From Procambarus clarkii (lineage: Eukaryota; Arthropoda; Malacostraca; Decapoda; Cambaridae), in the NCBI RefSeq assembly GCF_040958095.1, contig NC_091172.1, positions 29,679,070 to 29,743,069 on the forward strand: DNA of 64,000 nucleotides, read 5' to 3'. The notes under the pieces are model-generated. The model was not told the origin of the DNA, made no database searches, and was given only the letters and a program-made list of their open reading frames with translations. Below are positions 30,434 through 40,933 of this stretch, one piece after another. Numbering within the stretch: the stretch's first letter is position 1; each line of letters starts with the position of its first letter. Both the position numbers and the translations under genes were made by a program.

Positions 30434-30728
30434 TACTATTTGTGTCTGCAGAATCAAGCTATTAGCTCTTGGACCCCGCCTTTCTAACCAATCTATTTTT
30501 CCTCTATTATATCTACTACATATATTTATCTCTAACACACACACACACACATCCTCAGGAAGCAGCCCGTGGAAGCTGTCTAACGTCCAGGTACCTATTT
30601 ACTGCTAGGTGAACAGGGGCATCATGATGAAACAATCTCTGCCCATTTGTTTGTTTCCGCCTCTGCCGGGAATCGAACCCGGGCCCTTAGGACTACGATC
30701 CCTGAGGGAGCGCTATCCCACTCGGGAA
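30434..30728 (-). mobile_element. modular SINE, head B, core, tail 3
   Basis: Minus strand from 30728: CCCGAGTGGGATAGCGCTCC (A-box side), GGGTTCGATTCCCGG (B box), a core with AGAGATTGTTTCATC, GCCCCTGTTCACCTAGCAG and TAGGTACCTGGACGTTAG, and CGGGCTGCTTCCTGAGG. A CA/TA linker follows, then tail 3: GAAAGGCGGGGTCCAAGAGC and TGATTCTGCAGACACAAATA, running into CA repeats. Tail 3 alone is found at 20888. So one core is seen with a third kind of tail. Confidence 0.75.
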
Positions 30729-30729
30729 C

Positions 30730-31096
30730 ATCACCTACTCTCATATATCAAGTTCACCAGTGGTTATTTACTTAATAACTACTGGATTAATATCTTCCTA
30801 TGATTAATTATAATTTGATAAGACATATTTATTACACGTTACAGGCAGAAACTGCATATATTAGCTAACATGAAGGGCTTCTGGGACTCACCACCAGAAA
30901 TATATTTGTTTATTATTCAATTTCGATCCTCGGGGTTGTGTAGTAGAGACCAACTCAAGTTATATACGGTTTACGTAAAGCTACGACTGGTCTGGAGATG
31001 TCGTAGCGCAAGGCGGTGTTCTTAGGAAGACTGGCGTTCTTAAATGCCTTCCTGAATCCCGACGTAACCGCCACGACCATGGTAAGAACGGAAACT
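30730..31096. other. no recognised gene
   Basis: AT-rich to mixed DNA without an assigned family. Confidence 0.45.
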
Positions 31097-31417
31097 TTGC
31101 GTAACTGCTTCGTGAATCTGGCCCCCCAGGTCCACCCCCCATCGAACTTCCTTCCTGGGACCCAGATTCACGAAACAGTTACGCCAGTACTTACGAATGT
31201 GTAAATCTTTCCATAATCTTTGGCGGCTTTGGTTATATTTATTAAACAGTTTACAAGCATGAAAACTTGCCAATCAACTGTTGTTATTGTTATAAACAGC
31301 CTCCTGGTGCTTCGGAGCTCATTAACTGTTTAATAATTGTAAACAAAGCCGCCAAAGATTGTTAAAAGATGTATAGGTTCGTAAGTGCTTGTGTAAATGC
31401 TTCGTGAATCTGGCCCC
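31097..31417 (-). mobile_element. MITE-1 copy with an adjoining terminal fragment
   Basis: The full copy spans 31157-31417 (GGGACCCAGATTCACGAAAC to TTCGTGAATCTGGCCCC), with inner CAGCCTCCTGGTGCTTCGG in the opposite orientation to 8947. Just left, 31097-31128 is a lone end of another copy (GTAACTGCTTCGTGAATCTG), so two insertions lie side by side. Confidence 0.8.
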
Positions 31418-31419
31418 TC

Positions 31420-31890
31420 GTTATTTCCTCACTCTGGGCTAAATCAGCGCTCCTCTTACCCGTCTTTGGGAAAGCTGGGAAAAATTTATCAAGACTGAGG
31501 CTGTGATCCTCACCTGGGCTGAAGGTTTAGTGCTAACCCTTCCTGCAAACACAAAGGATTTTTATATAGAAAAACAAAATATTCGTGGTGTCAGTACCAG
31601 AGTGTACTAATCTTTCTTTTTCACGCGCTACGTTCTACAAAGCTTCCGGCTTGTGTACTCTGACACAGTGATAAAATGATAAAGCATCATGTTCGTGATT
31701 GTGTATGTCATGTTCGTGGGTGTAAAAGAGAGAACAGGGGGGGATATAGAGACATTGGACAGAGAGCTGGCATGGTTCTCTCTGAGGGAGGCGGTGACAG
31801 AGAAGAGGATCAATAGAAGCATTTGTACGATGACCTGTACTGTGAAGGGTGAGTTTATTGCTCGCTCGAATTGTGTGTGCATGACTGTGA
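31420..31890. other. no recognised gene
   Basis: Open frames on both strands reach in here from the adjoining minisatellite. None shows a motif. Confidence 0.4.
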
Positions 31891-31892
31891 AG

Positions 31893-32345
31893 CAGCTGTG
31901 TATATAGGACTGTCTTTGCAACGGGCTTGTATATAGGACTGTCTCTGCAACAGGCTTGAATCCAGGACTGTCTTTGCAACAGGCTTGTATACAGGACTGT
32001 CTCTGCAACTGGGTTGTATACAGGACTGTCTCTGCAACTGGGTTGTATACAGGACTGTCTCTGCAACTGGGTTGTATACAGGACTGTCTCTGCAACTGGG
32101 TTGTATACAGGACTGTCTCTGCAACTGGGTTGTATACAGGACTGTCTCTGCAACTGGGTTGTATACAGGACTGTCTCTGCAACTGGGTTGTATACAGGAC
32201 TGTCTCTGCAACTGGGTTGTATACAGGACTGTCTCTGCAACTGGGTTGTATACAGGACTGTCTCTGCAACTGGGTTGTATACAGGACTGTCTCTGCAACT
32301 GGGTTGTATACAGGACTGTCTCTGCAACTGGGTTGTATACAGGAC
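31893..32345. repeat. 29-bp minisatellite, 15-16 copies
   Basis: ACAGGACTGTCTCTGCAACT followed by GGGTTGTAT. Twelve central copies are identical, while the left four differ (GGGCTTGTATATAGG, CAGGCTTGAATCC). This is a homogenised core with a degenerate edge. Frames of more than 200 codons on both strands are artefacts. Confidence 0.97.
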
Positions 32346-32701
32346 TCTCCCTTAATACTGGGCATTGTCAGGGTCAATATCTCGATAGAGAAAGAGGCCA
32401 TAAAGGTTATTGCAATAATTTTTTTTATTACTTGCAAGAAATACTTTATTTGCAACAATATTTTTTTACTTGCAACAGAGCTTTATTAGTGGCATGAATT
32501 ACTGCATTACTTGCAAGAAATACTTTATTGCAATAATAAAAATATTGTAAGAATACTTTACTACTTTACTAAGGTGTTACTATAACACTTTATTACTTCA
32601 GGCGATTACTTTCTTCCAAGAATGTCTTTTTTTTTCATTAATTAATTTATTACGTCCAGTATTTACTTTATTACTTACGATAATTGATCAATAATTGATC
32701 A
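32346..32701. repeat. AT-rich degenerate tandem sequence
   Basis: TTACTTGCAAGAAATACTTT recurs about four times with drift between 32425 and 32570; the rest is T/A-rich. Confidence 0.55.
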
Positions 32702-32812
32702 AATCGACTTGAGAATGGTCCAGGACGGACCGAAACGTCGTCGTCCCTTCACTTTCTAGTGTGTGGTCTGGTCAACATATTTCAGCCACGTTATTGTGTG
32801 ACTCATCGCTTG
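32702..32812 (+). mobile_element. Penelope-like terminal repeat with hammerhead-like core
   Basis: CGACTTGAGAAT, GGTCC (32717-32721), loop AGGAC, GGACC (32727-32731), GAAAC (32732-32736) and GTC. This matches stem II plus the GAAA-C-stem III-GUC order of a hammerhead. In the 5' core strand, CTTGAGAAT replaces the CUGANGA consensus. It continues to TGGTCAACATATTTCAGCCA and CGTTATTGTGTGACTC. Confidence 0.65.
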
Positions 32813-33002
32813 TATTGATCATTAACTTGAAAGGGTTAAAGAGAAGAGGCGAGAGGACTGTCTTCGGTAACAGGTAATTTGGAACAGACGGTCCAAAGGT
32901 CTAACAGGAGGTCATTCAGTATAGTGACCGTTGGTAAGACATTTGCAGCACTCTGACCTCTGACAAACTGAGGTCAGAGCCGGCAATCTTGTCCTCAGGG
33001 TG

Positions 33003-33293
33003 ATAACCTCAAGATAACCTCAAGATAACCTCAGGATAATCTTGAGATTATCTTGAGATGCTTTCGGGGCTTAGCGTCCCCGCGGCCCCGTCCTCGACCA
33101 GGCCTCCTTTTTTGTTACACACCCCCAGGAAGCAGCAGCCCGTAGTAGCTGTCTAACTCCCAGGTACCTATTTACTGCTAGGTAATAAGAGCATCAGGTT
33201 GAAAGAAACTCTGCCCATTTGTTTCCGCCTCCACCGGGGATCGAACCTCAGGACTACGAATCCGAAGCTCTGTCCATTCAGCTATCAGGCTCC
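33003..33293 (-). mobile_element. modular SINE, head B, core, tail 1
   Basis: Minus strand from 33293: GGGAGCCTGATAGCTGAATG (A box region), GGTTCGATCCCCGG (B box), a core with AGAGTTTCTTTCAACC, TAGGTACCTGGGAGTTAG and CGGGCTGC, then GGAGGCCTGGTCGAGGACGG, CTAAGCCCCGAAAGCATCTC and about five AAGATAACCTC-type units. The head is that of 30434, but the tail is that of 20127. Confidence 0.88.
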
Positions 33294-33299
33294 CTACAA

Positions 33300-33735
33300 T
33301 TTGCAGAGTTGGTTGATGGTTGTGGTTGAGTATTTCCCTAACCAAGCAGTTGGCTGAGGTGTGGCAACACTGCTCCCCGGTCAAGTTGGGAATACAGGTA
33401 CTTGCATGATGGAGGAGGCTGTGTAGATGTGGTTGTTGGGCGGGTCGTCTCAGGCGCTCGTCTGCCTCAGACAGCTTCAGCACGCTTGTAGGGCCATTCA
33501 GACGAGCTGGTAGTTAGGACTCCATAGCTCAGTACGCAGCGTTGGTTGGTCGCCTGGTAGTCCTTGAAGCGGTGATCTTCGACACAGATGTTACATTTTG
33601 CGGCTTGAAGTGTACACGTCTTAGTGTAGTGAGTGTAGGGAAAACACTTGTGGCACTGTTTTAGGGTACAACACCTCTCCTTGCTGATTTGACGAGGTGT
33701 GGAACACATCACAAAACATCGGGATCCATTTTCAG
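33300..33735 (-). pseudogene. gag-like ORF1 fragment with zinc knuckles
   Basis: The minus strand (33712 downward) reads CCTLKQCHKCFPYTHYTKTC, TLQAAKCNICVEDHRFKDY and then QATNQRCVLSYG. Two C-x2-C..H..C arrays resemble the CCHC knuckles of ORF1 proteins of arthropod non-LTR retrotransposons. A shift near 33470 leads to LKLSEADERLRRPAQQPHL and the frame ends near 33300. The 5' part may continue beyond a nested LINE-Y insert (33844-34125). It is degenerate and cannot encode a full ORF1. Confidence 0.6.
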
Positions 33736-33843
33736 CAGCATGGGGGCAGCCTCAGCTGGAGCTGGAGACTGCCTTCATAGGTGATCGTTGACTGTCGTCC
33801 ACCCAAATGAATTTCGCTGCAGTCAAGGTGCAAAAGCAGAGGT

Positions 33844-34125
33844 GCAACAGGTACTCTGAGAGAGAACTCTATCAACATCAGAGGCCGGAGACTGTTCAAC
33901 ACGCTTCCACTACATATAAGGGGCATAACTGGCCGACCCCTCACAGTGTTCAAGAGAGAACTGGATAAGCACCTCCAAAGGATACCTGATCAACCAGGCT
34001 GTGACTCATACGTCAGGCTGCGAGCAGCCGCGTCCAACAGCCTGGTCGATCAGTCCAGCAACCAGGAGGCCTGGTCGACGACCGGGCCGCGGGGACGCTA
34101 AGCCCCGGAAGCACCTCAAGGTAAG
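33844..34125 (+). pseudogene. LINE-Y C-terminus and tail (partner of SINE tail 1)
   Basis: The open frame 33844-34101 (86 codons) reads ATGTLRENSINIRGRRLFNT, LPLHIRGITGRPLTVFKREL, DKHLQRIPDQPGC and ends SNQEAWSTTGPRGR followed by TAA at 34099-34101. This is the usual C-terminal layout of CR1-like reverse-transcriptase proteins. The last coding bases and the UTR (34044-34125: GGAGGCCTGGTCGACGACCG, GGGACGCTAAGCCCCGGAAG, CACCTCAAGGTAA) are the same sequence as the tails of the SINEs at 20127, 33003 and 44044. The copy is 5'-truncated. Confidence 0.8.
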
Positions 34126-34129
34126 GTCC

Positions 34130-34670
34130 GGTTATGCAAGCTGCTGCCGGCGGTAACATCAGGAACAGGCCGATCAGAGACGATGGTGCTCACACGGCGA
34201 ACGAAAACAGTTCTCACAGCCTGTTACTGTCTCAGGGCCGTATAGAGCCGTGTTGGCTGCCTTTAGGGCATCCTGAAGTGGAGTTGAGGTCCATTGCCGT
34301 CGTCATCGATGTCGACTGAGGCAACGTTGGTGATTCCAGCTAAGATATCGAGAATTACGCCCTGGTGTTGGGTGTGGGTTCCTCTCAACCGCAATCTTGT
34401 GTATCATTGTCGACGTGTACCAGGAGCGAGGGCGAAGTCAGAACAATTCACCTGGTATCTTCCTCAACGGGCTGAAGTACCGATGGAAAAAAATGCTGTC
34501 TCGCTCTCTGTAAGGCTCGCCGCTCGCTGGACGCTGCGGGGGTACTAGACGACATGACTTCTGACTCAGCAAGCTTAGCGGTCCAGCTTAAATAGCTCAT
34601 CTTCAGCCTTATGCTCCCTGCTTGTTTTCCCATGGAATTCGAGCCTCTGATCTTCGCAGGTCCGTGGTTG
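34130..34670. other. possible 5' part of gag-like ORF1, unproven
   Basis: Frames on both strands are short (plus 34294-34548, minus 34448-34774). Its position beyond the LINE-Y insert suggests it may continue the minus-strand ORF1 of 33300-33735, but no motif confirms this. Confidence 0.25.
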
Positions 34671-34672
34671 CT

Positions 34673-34745
34673 CACTACGGGCTCACCATAGCCCCTGCTA
34701 CTTCCAACTTTTTGTTCCAGGTAGCAAATCTTAAACAACAACAAC
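34673..34745 (+). mobile_element. (AAC)n-tail element
   Basis: ACTACGGGCTCACCATAGCC, CCTGCTACTTCCAAC, TTTTTGTTCCAGGTAGC and AATCTTAAACAACAACAACC. A G-to-C change disrupts the first hairpin. Confidence 0.75.
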
Positions 34746-35245
34746 CCTGGTTGCTGCTGGGTGAGCACGAGCAACTAATTAGGAACCAATGCCCAATCGG
34801 TTCCTCTTTTGCAAGGTTCAGACCGCCACCGCTCGCGAGGCGTGCCACTTAAGCGGGCTTACATTGTATCGAACACTTGCTTCTCAGAGCCTACGAGAGA
34901 TACAAGGAATTGCAAACAATTTGCCTAATCACACACACAGAAACACGTCCCATATTTCAAGCAAAATTGCAGCAACTTACGAGACAACTCAGCTCAAATG
35001 AATGACATGGTTGGTAGTTTTAATTCCCAGTTGGTACAAGACACCGTCCTCAGCTCGATATTTCCACCCTTGTCATTCTCTGTCACTAGAAAAACAACTG
35101 TTTGGGAGCATTGTTCTGCAGTTTATGATGACAAGTATTAATTACTAGCGGGACATTTTTGTCTAATTATGAGTAAAAGAACGCCAGAGTGCGATTACTG
35201 GCTAATGAGCTAATGTGGAGAGTATTTATCAACTGGCGACCCCCG
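34746..35245. other. no recognised gene
   Basis: Unassigned. The short frame 34789-35001 has no motif. Confidence 0.45.
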
Positions 35246-35246
35246 C

Positions 35247-35943
35247 AGGGTAAGGTAGAAGAGACAGTAACAAGGAAGGAACAAGAGGGATGGCAACGTG
35301 AAGGGACGGTAAGGTAGAAGAGACAGTAACAAGGAAGGAACAAGAGAGATGGCAACGTGAAGGGACGGTAAGGTACAAGAGACAGTAACAAGGAAGGAAC
35401 AAGAGAGATGGCAACGTGAGGGGACGGTAAGGTACAAGAGACAGTAACAAGGAAGGAACAAGAGGGATGGCAACGTGAAGGGACGGTAAGGTACAAGAGA
35501 CAGTAACAAGGAAGGAACAAGAGAGATGGCAACGTGAGGGGACGGTAAGGTACAAGAGACAGTAACAAGGAAGGAACAAGAGAGATGGCAACGTGAGGGG
35601 ACGGTAAGGTACAAGAGACAGTAACAAGGAAGGAACAAGAGAGATGGCAACGTGAGGGGACGGTAAGGTAGAAGAGACAGTAACAAGGAAGGAACAAGAG
35701 GGATGGCAACGTGAGGGGACGGTAAGGTACAAGAGACAGTAACAAGGAAGGAACAAGAGAGATGGCAACGTGAGGGGACGGTAAGGTAGAAGAGACAGTA
35801 ACAAGGAAGGAACAAGAGGGATGGCAACGTGAGGGGACGGTAAGGTACAAGAGACAGTAACAAGGAAGGAACAAGAGAGATGGCAACGTGAGGGGACGGT
35901 AAGGTAGAAGAGACAGTAACAAGGAAGGAACAAGAGGGATGGG
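35247..35943. repeat. 59-bp minisatellite, about 12 copies
   Basis: Unit blocks: GGTAAGGTACAAGAGACAGT, AACAAGGAAGGAACAAGAGA and GATGGCAACGTGAGGGGAC. Variable sites (TAC or TAG in the first block, GAGAGAT or GAGGGAT, TGAAGGG or TGAGGGG) form a mosaic along the array. The unit is not a multiple of three, so antisense frames cycle through three registers; they are not genes. Confidence 0.97.
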
Positions 35944-35944
35944 G

Positions 35945-36570
35945 ATACAAGTGGGAAGGGAGAGAGAGAAAGATATTTTACATAGAGGAGCGTCCTAACA
36001 AAGAGGTGGTGGGCGCGGAACACAGTATTAAAGAACACACCGCAAGCTTCATTCTTAGAGACCGGAGCTTAGTCTTAGTTGGAGACTGGTCTTAGTCTGT
36101 CTCTGATCCTCTTACCCCGCTCACTTCTCCTTACGGTCGACCGGAACGGAAAGGAGGAAAACTTTGTACTTCAAATAAACAGATATATTATCTTTTCCTG
36201 ATATACTTAGCTGAATATAGCCCATGTGTTTTTCTCTATGGCTTTCACATGCTTTACCATTCTCAAGGAAAGGAAGTCTGGTAATGATTATCGATCTTCC
36301 CCCACTGTTTTTTTTTTGGGGGGGAGGGGGAAGTAAAGAAGATGGAGAGACATAAGCGAAGAGAAACGTTTCGAAATTGACAATATTGTGTGAGATATGA
36401 CATGAGGCGGGCTGTCCGCCTTGCTGACACGATGTGAGTGTGTTGGCAGCTAAGCTAAGCTTGTCCCTCTCTCTTGTTAGGGAGTTGTGAGTGTGTGTGA
36501 GGTTCCTCCCATGTATTCCTGCACATATGGGCCCCAGTCAGACGCCCAGTCACAGGGCCCCGGCGGAAGA
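35945..36570. other. no recognised gene; includes a dispersed-repeat flank
   Basis: 36411-36480 (GGGCTGTCCGCCTTGCTGAC, ACGATGTGAGTG) matches the flank of the GT microsatellite at 1288. The remainder is unassigned. Confidence 0.5.
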
Positions 36571-36710
36571 GGTCCTCAGTCGTAACGCCAGGCCCTCAGT
36601 CGTAACGCCAGGCCCTCAGTGGTAACGCCAGGCCCTCAGTCGTAACGCCAGGCCCTCAGTGGTAACGCCAGGCCCTCAGTCGTAACGCCAGGCCCTCAGT
36701 CGTAACGCCA
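36571..36710. repeat. 20-bp minisatellite, 7 copies
   Basis: GGCCCTCAGTCGTAACGCCA with one variable base (TCG or TGG). Confidence 0.97.
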
Positions 36711-36837
36711 ATCACCCCCAAAGACTCGGAGATGAACCCCCCACACAACCAGGGGGAGACAACCCCCCAAAACTGTGCACAGGTAAACTCAGGATATAAA
36801 TGTAACAGATGTTATTTTAAAAGCGGCCAAAAAATTA

Positions 36838-36945
36838 GTCGGAGCTATGAAGAGGCTTCGAACCAATGCTCTGGGTACTCTCAAACACAGATTCGAACAC
36901 GCCTCACGGCTCCTACTGATCTCCCCATTGGTACATCACGCTAAT
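36838..36945 (-). mobile_element. possible tRNA-like SINE fragment
   Basis: Minus strand: GAGTACCCAGAGCATTGGTT, with CGAAGCCTC completing a B-box-like GGTTCGAAGCC. ACCCAGAGCAT plus the B box resembles 14033-14056 in the head at 13998. No A box was found. Confidence 0.4.
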
Positions 36946-37687
36946 GTGATTTGTGTGTGCCTTTAAAACAGTGTAACTACTGTGAGACACATTATACCGA
37001 AGACATGCATTAGACTGAACAACAATGTCTCAAAATGGATGACACTGCGACTTGTTATGGACTAGGGTAAGGCCGTAACTATAAATTAATTAAAATGGCT
37101 TGTGTTAAAATTTGCATACTTGTGTGCATGTGTGATTACATACTTGATTAATGTGATTAATTAATTTAAGTGATTAATTTGAATATCACCTTATTATGTA
37201 CAACAAATATTTGCACAATGTACTGCACAATATGTAATATGTTGGCCTATCAAGGTAGGCCTAGGTAGAGATAATTTGAGTTAACAAGATTGGATTACAG
37301 TGTATATACAGTCTCTAATGTATACTATCAACTTGCTTTAGAACTCACAAGGAGATAATGGCGAATGATATTATTTAAGCTGGAAGTTCCATTTACGTCA
37401 ATTATAAAGAGTTAAAAATATTGGAATTAATCTATAGATTAAGTTTTTTGTGGACACTTCCAGCTGTTGGTGGAGTAAATTATTAATGCCAGGCTGGACA
37501 CGGCCATGTTGACACTTGTCAACTGTACTATGAGAGGAAGCGTGACAACCTTACTTGTAGGGAAGTGTTAAGTGTTACTGGAAGGTGCTGGTGTAGCTGG
37601 ATACTGATTATGGAGTATAGGGAAGTATTTACGAATAGCTAGAAGAATTAATTCATATTGTATTGGAAGATACAACTTGTCTGCCCA
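36946..37687. other. AT-rich stretch without a recognised gene
   Basis: TAATTAATT-rich DNA with no repeat family assigned. Confidence 0.5.
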
Positions 37688-37946
37688 GGGGTCAGATTCA
37701 CGAAGCAGTTACGCAAGCACTTACGAACGTGTACATCTTTCTTCCATTTTTGGCGACTTTGTTTACAATTATTAAACAGTTAATGAGCTCCGAAGCACCA
37801 GGAGGCTGTTTATAACAATAACAACAGTTGATTGGCAAGTTTTCATGCTTGTAAACTGTTTAATAAATGTAACCAAAGCCGTCAAAGATTGAGGAAAGAT
37901 GTACACGTTCGTAAGTGCTTGCGTAACTGCTTCGTGAATCTGGCCC
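37688..37946 (+). mobile_element. MITE-1, well preserved
   Basis: GGGGTCAGATTCACGAAGCA to GCTTCGTGAATCTGGCCC. The terminal inverted repeats keep CAAGCACTTACGAACGTGTA and its complement. CAGG occurs on both sides of GGTCAG..CTGGCC and could be a target duplication, but other copies do not show the same. Confidence 0.85.
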
Positions 37947-37949
37947 AGG

Positions 37950-38450
37950 ATGGTTAGTGTAGCTGTGGTAATATTAGCATATAGCTTTGCACTTGCTCCC
38001 CTGGTCAACATAGTAGATGTGTAGGTGTTGCAGGTGTTAGGGCAGAGTGCACTGCAACACGACGCAACATGATAAATGATAAATAGGCTTAAAAGTTCCC
38101 GAAGATGAGTGGAAATGTCAACACTAAGGAGAAATGCCGACAGACCACTGGAACATTATCTAAAAAATGCGGAGTTTCGAACCAAATATGATTTCAACGA
38201 AGATTCAACAGAGCAGAAGTTGATAAACACATTGGACATAATCTTACCAAAGCGAACATAAGAGTCATAAATACTCATCCACCGCCTAAGTAAAACTGAC
38301 ACGAGAAATGAGTAACATTTAGTGGGCCAGCCAGAGGCTAGGCTCCTCCGTGGGTCCTAACCCGCGCAACACTATCCCTGCGAGAAAAAAATATATGATA
38401 CTGATTTACTTAGGTTAACCGTTTCTTATGGTGAGTACTTCCATAGTCAT
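37950..38450. other. no recognised gene
   Basis: Unassigned, mixed composition. Confidence 0.5.
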
Positions 38451-38452
38451 TG

Positions 38453-38610
38453 CCCAACCACTTGGGCTGGAAGGTAGACGTTCAATCCCCGACCGTCCAA
38501 GTGGTTGGGCACCATTCCTTCCCTCCGTCCCATCTCAAATCATTATTGTGACCCCTTCCCAGTGCTATATAGTCATCATGGCTAGACGCTTTCCCCTCGC
38601 TTAATAATAC
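38453..38610 (+). mobile_element. SINE family E, head internally deleted
   Basis: GCCCAACCACTTGGGCTGGA, then AGGTAGACGTTCAATCCCCG: the sequence between A box and B box is shortened by about 25 bp compared with 59638. The body is intact (CAAGTGGTTGGGCACCATTC, CAGTGCTATATAGTC). Confidence 0.85.
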
Positions 38611-39049
38611 ATGTCAATACAATGTCAACTGCCTTGTGTTGAAGCTTCGTGCGCCTTACTCAGTCGTTTCTATATATATTGGAATTTGGATCGTAGCGGC
38701 ATTTTTTTTTTCTGAGTAAGCTGTAAATTACCCGATGTCATGAATATATTTTTGTTTTAATACTGTTTTATCTTTTACCTTATGTCTCATTTAATTTCTA
38801 CATCACTGACTTACAGAGAAGACATACCTGTATTTTGTATCCAGTTGGAAGCTGAACTGTTAGCTGTACCTGTAAGTAATTAGAAACATTAGTGCAGTTA
38901 TTCATAATATGACTAAAACATTCTTATCAGAAAAAAAACATTTATAAGCATACTAAAAATGGGAAGGGTATCTAGAACAGCAATTTATCATACTATCAAG
39001 AACAATCAAAACAAATTGAAGCATCAAAATGAAATTATAAAGTGTATAT

Positions 39050-39130
39050 AGCCAGCTAGAAGGCCTGGTCGTGGACCGGGCCGCGGGAATGCTAAGCCCC
39101 GAAATCCTCTCAAGATAACCTCAAGGTAGG
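39050..39130 (+). mobile_element. tail-1 fragment of SINE or LINE-Y
   Basis: GAAGGCCTGGTCGTGGACCG, GGCCGCGGGAATGCTAAGCC and CTCAAGATAACCTCAAGGTA. 38612-39050 has nothing recognised. Confidence 0.75.
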
Positions 39131-39311
39131 CCAAAACAAACCCCAGAAGCTTCAAGATACTCCTAATAAACACTATAGACTATACAACCGCTGATCAGGT
39201 TTCACCAGGAGTCTACATGATAACTCTCTACTCCCCATGTGAATATCCGAGGAAATATATGCATGGATATCCTTAGGACATACTTAAGGATATCCGAGCC
39301 TTCAACAATAT

Positions 39312-40105
39312 TGCAACACACCTACAGTCATACAGTAACCAGTCTGCAACATATATACAGTCATACAGTAACCAGACTGCAACATATCTACAGTCATACA
39401 GTAACTAGTCTGCAACACACCTACAGTCATACAGTAACCAGTCTGCAACACACCTACAGTCATACAGTAACTAGTCTGCAACACACCTACAGTCATACAG
39501 TAACTAGTCTGCAACATATATACAGTCATACAGTAACTAGTCTGCAACACACCTACAGTCATACAGTAACTAGTCTGCAACACACCTACAGTCATACAGT
39601 AACTAGTCTGCAACATACCTACAGTCATACAGTAACTAGTCTGCAACACACCTACAGTCATACAGTAACTAGTCTGCAACACACCTACAGTCATACAGTA
39701 ACTAGTCTGCAACATATATACAGTCATACAGTAACCAGACTGCAACATATCTACAGTCATACAGTAACTAGTCTGCAACACACCTACAGTCATACAGTAA
39801 CTAGTCTGCAACATACCTACAGTCATACAGTAACTAGTCTGCAACACACCTACAGTCATACAGTAACTAGTCTGCAACACACCTACAGTCATACAGTAAC
39901 TAGTCTGCAACACACCTACAGTCATACAGTAACTAGTCTGCAACACACCTACAGTCATACAGTAACTAGTCTGCAACACACCTACAGTCATACAGTAACC
40001 AGTCTGCAACACACCTACAGTCATACAGTAACCAGACTGAACATATTACAGTCATACAGTAACCAGACTACAACATATCTACAGTCATACAGTAACCAGT
40101 CTGCA
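39312..40105. repeat. 33-bp minisatellite, about 24 copies, with 363-bp period
   Basis: CAGTCATACAGTAACTAGTC followed by TGCAACACACCTA. The marker pair CATATATACAG and ACCAGACTGCAACATATCTA occurs at about 39350 and 39713, exactly 11 units apart. The 332-codon plus frame and 240-codon minus frame are artefacts of the 3n period. Confidence 0.97.
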
Positions 40106-40608
40106 AGAACACTGCAGCCAGAATCCAACATGATGTCCAATACAAACTTTACGAAGTATAGCAAATCAAATTTTTCCTCTAAAAATGCTATTAATAATTT
40201 CTCACCGCACCAACACGGTCAACAAACAGGTCACTAATCTTTCCGCTCTTGCACTTATGACCTGTTATATTTACTGGGTCTTAAATTACAGTTTTACGAT
40301 TGGGAAGTGGGTGGTAACAAATGCTTAGTGCCACACTAATATTGAGTGCCACACTTGGCACACACCCGGGTCTCACTCCCCCTTCCTGCAGTGCCACTGT
40401 CCACTTAAGAGGAACACCTCAAGTCACTTAGGGGGAAGAGTCCTACACTCAGCCTTACAACCCCGTGGCAAGTGAGGTGAACCGGCCGGTCCCGGGTCTC
40501 CAGCCTAAGCCTCCACAGACACTAGCCGGGGCTACTTGCTGGAGATTTGCCCGCCACAAAATTTGATAGCCTAGGTCGCCAGTCTAGCTAATGCTCTTAT
40601 CAAGACCA
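40106..40608. other. no recognised gene
   Basis: Unassigned. Confidence 0.5.
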
Positions 40609-40865
40609 GGGGTCCAGATTCACGAAGCAGTTTCGCAAGTACTTACGAACGTGTACATCTTTCCTGAATCTTTGACGGCTTTGGTTACATTTATTAAACA
40701 GTTTACAAGCATGAAAACTTCCCAGTCAACTGTTGTTATTGTTATAAACAGCCTCCTGGTGCTTCGGAGTTCATTAAATTGTTAATAATTGTAAACAAAG
40801 CCGCCGAAGATTGAGAAAAGATGTACAGGTTCGTAGGTGCTTGCGTAACTGCTTCGTGAATCTGC
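40609..40865 (-). mobile_element. MITE-1
   Basis: GGGGTCCAGATTCACGAAGC to GCTTCGTGAATCTGC, centre CAGCCTCCTGGTGCTTCGG. The last bases of the right terminus (GGCCCC) are missing. Confidence 0.8.
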
Positions 40866-40933
40866 AGATAATTTATATAAATACAGTGGTAAATTTGCCC
40901 CAGCTAAAAAGTTTTCTTAATTGTGTTCAGTAT

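Noticed and set aside
39239-40237. 332-codon plus-strand frame with SYSNQSATHLQ-like repeats
   Set aside because: 33-bp minisatellite artefact; the minus strand is open as well.
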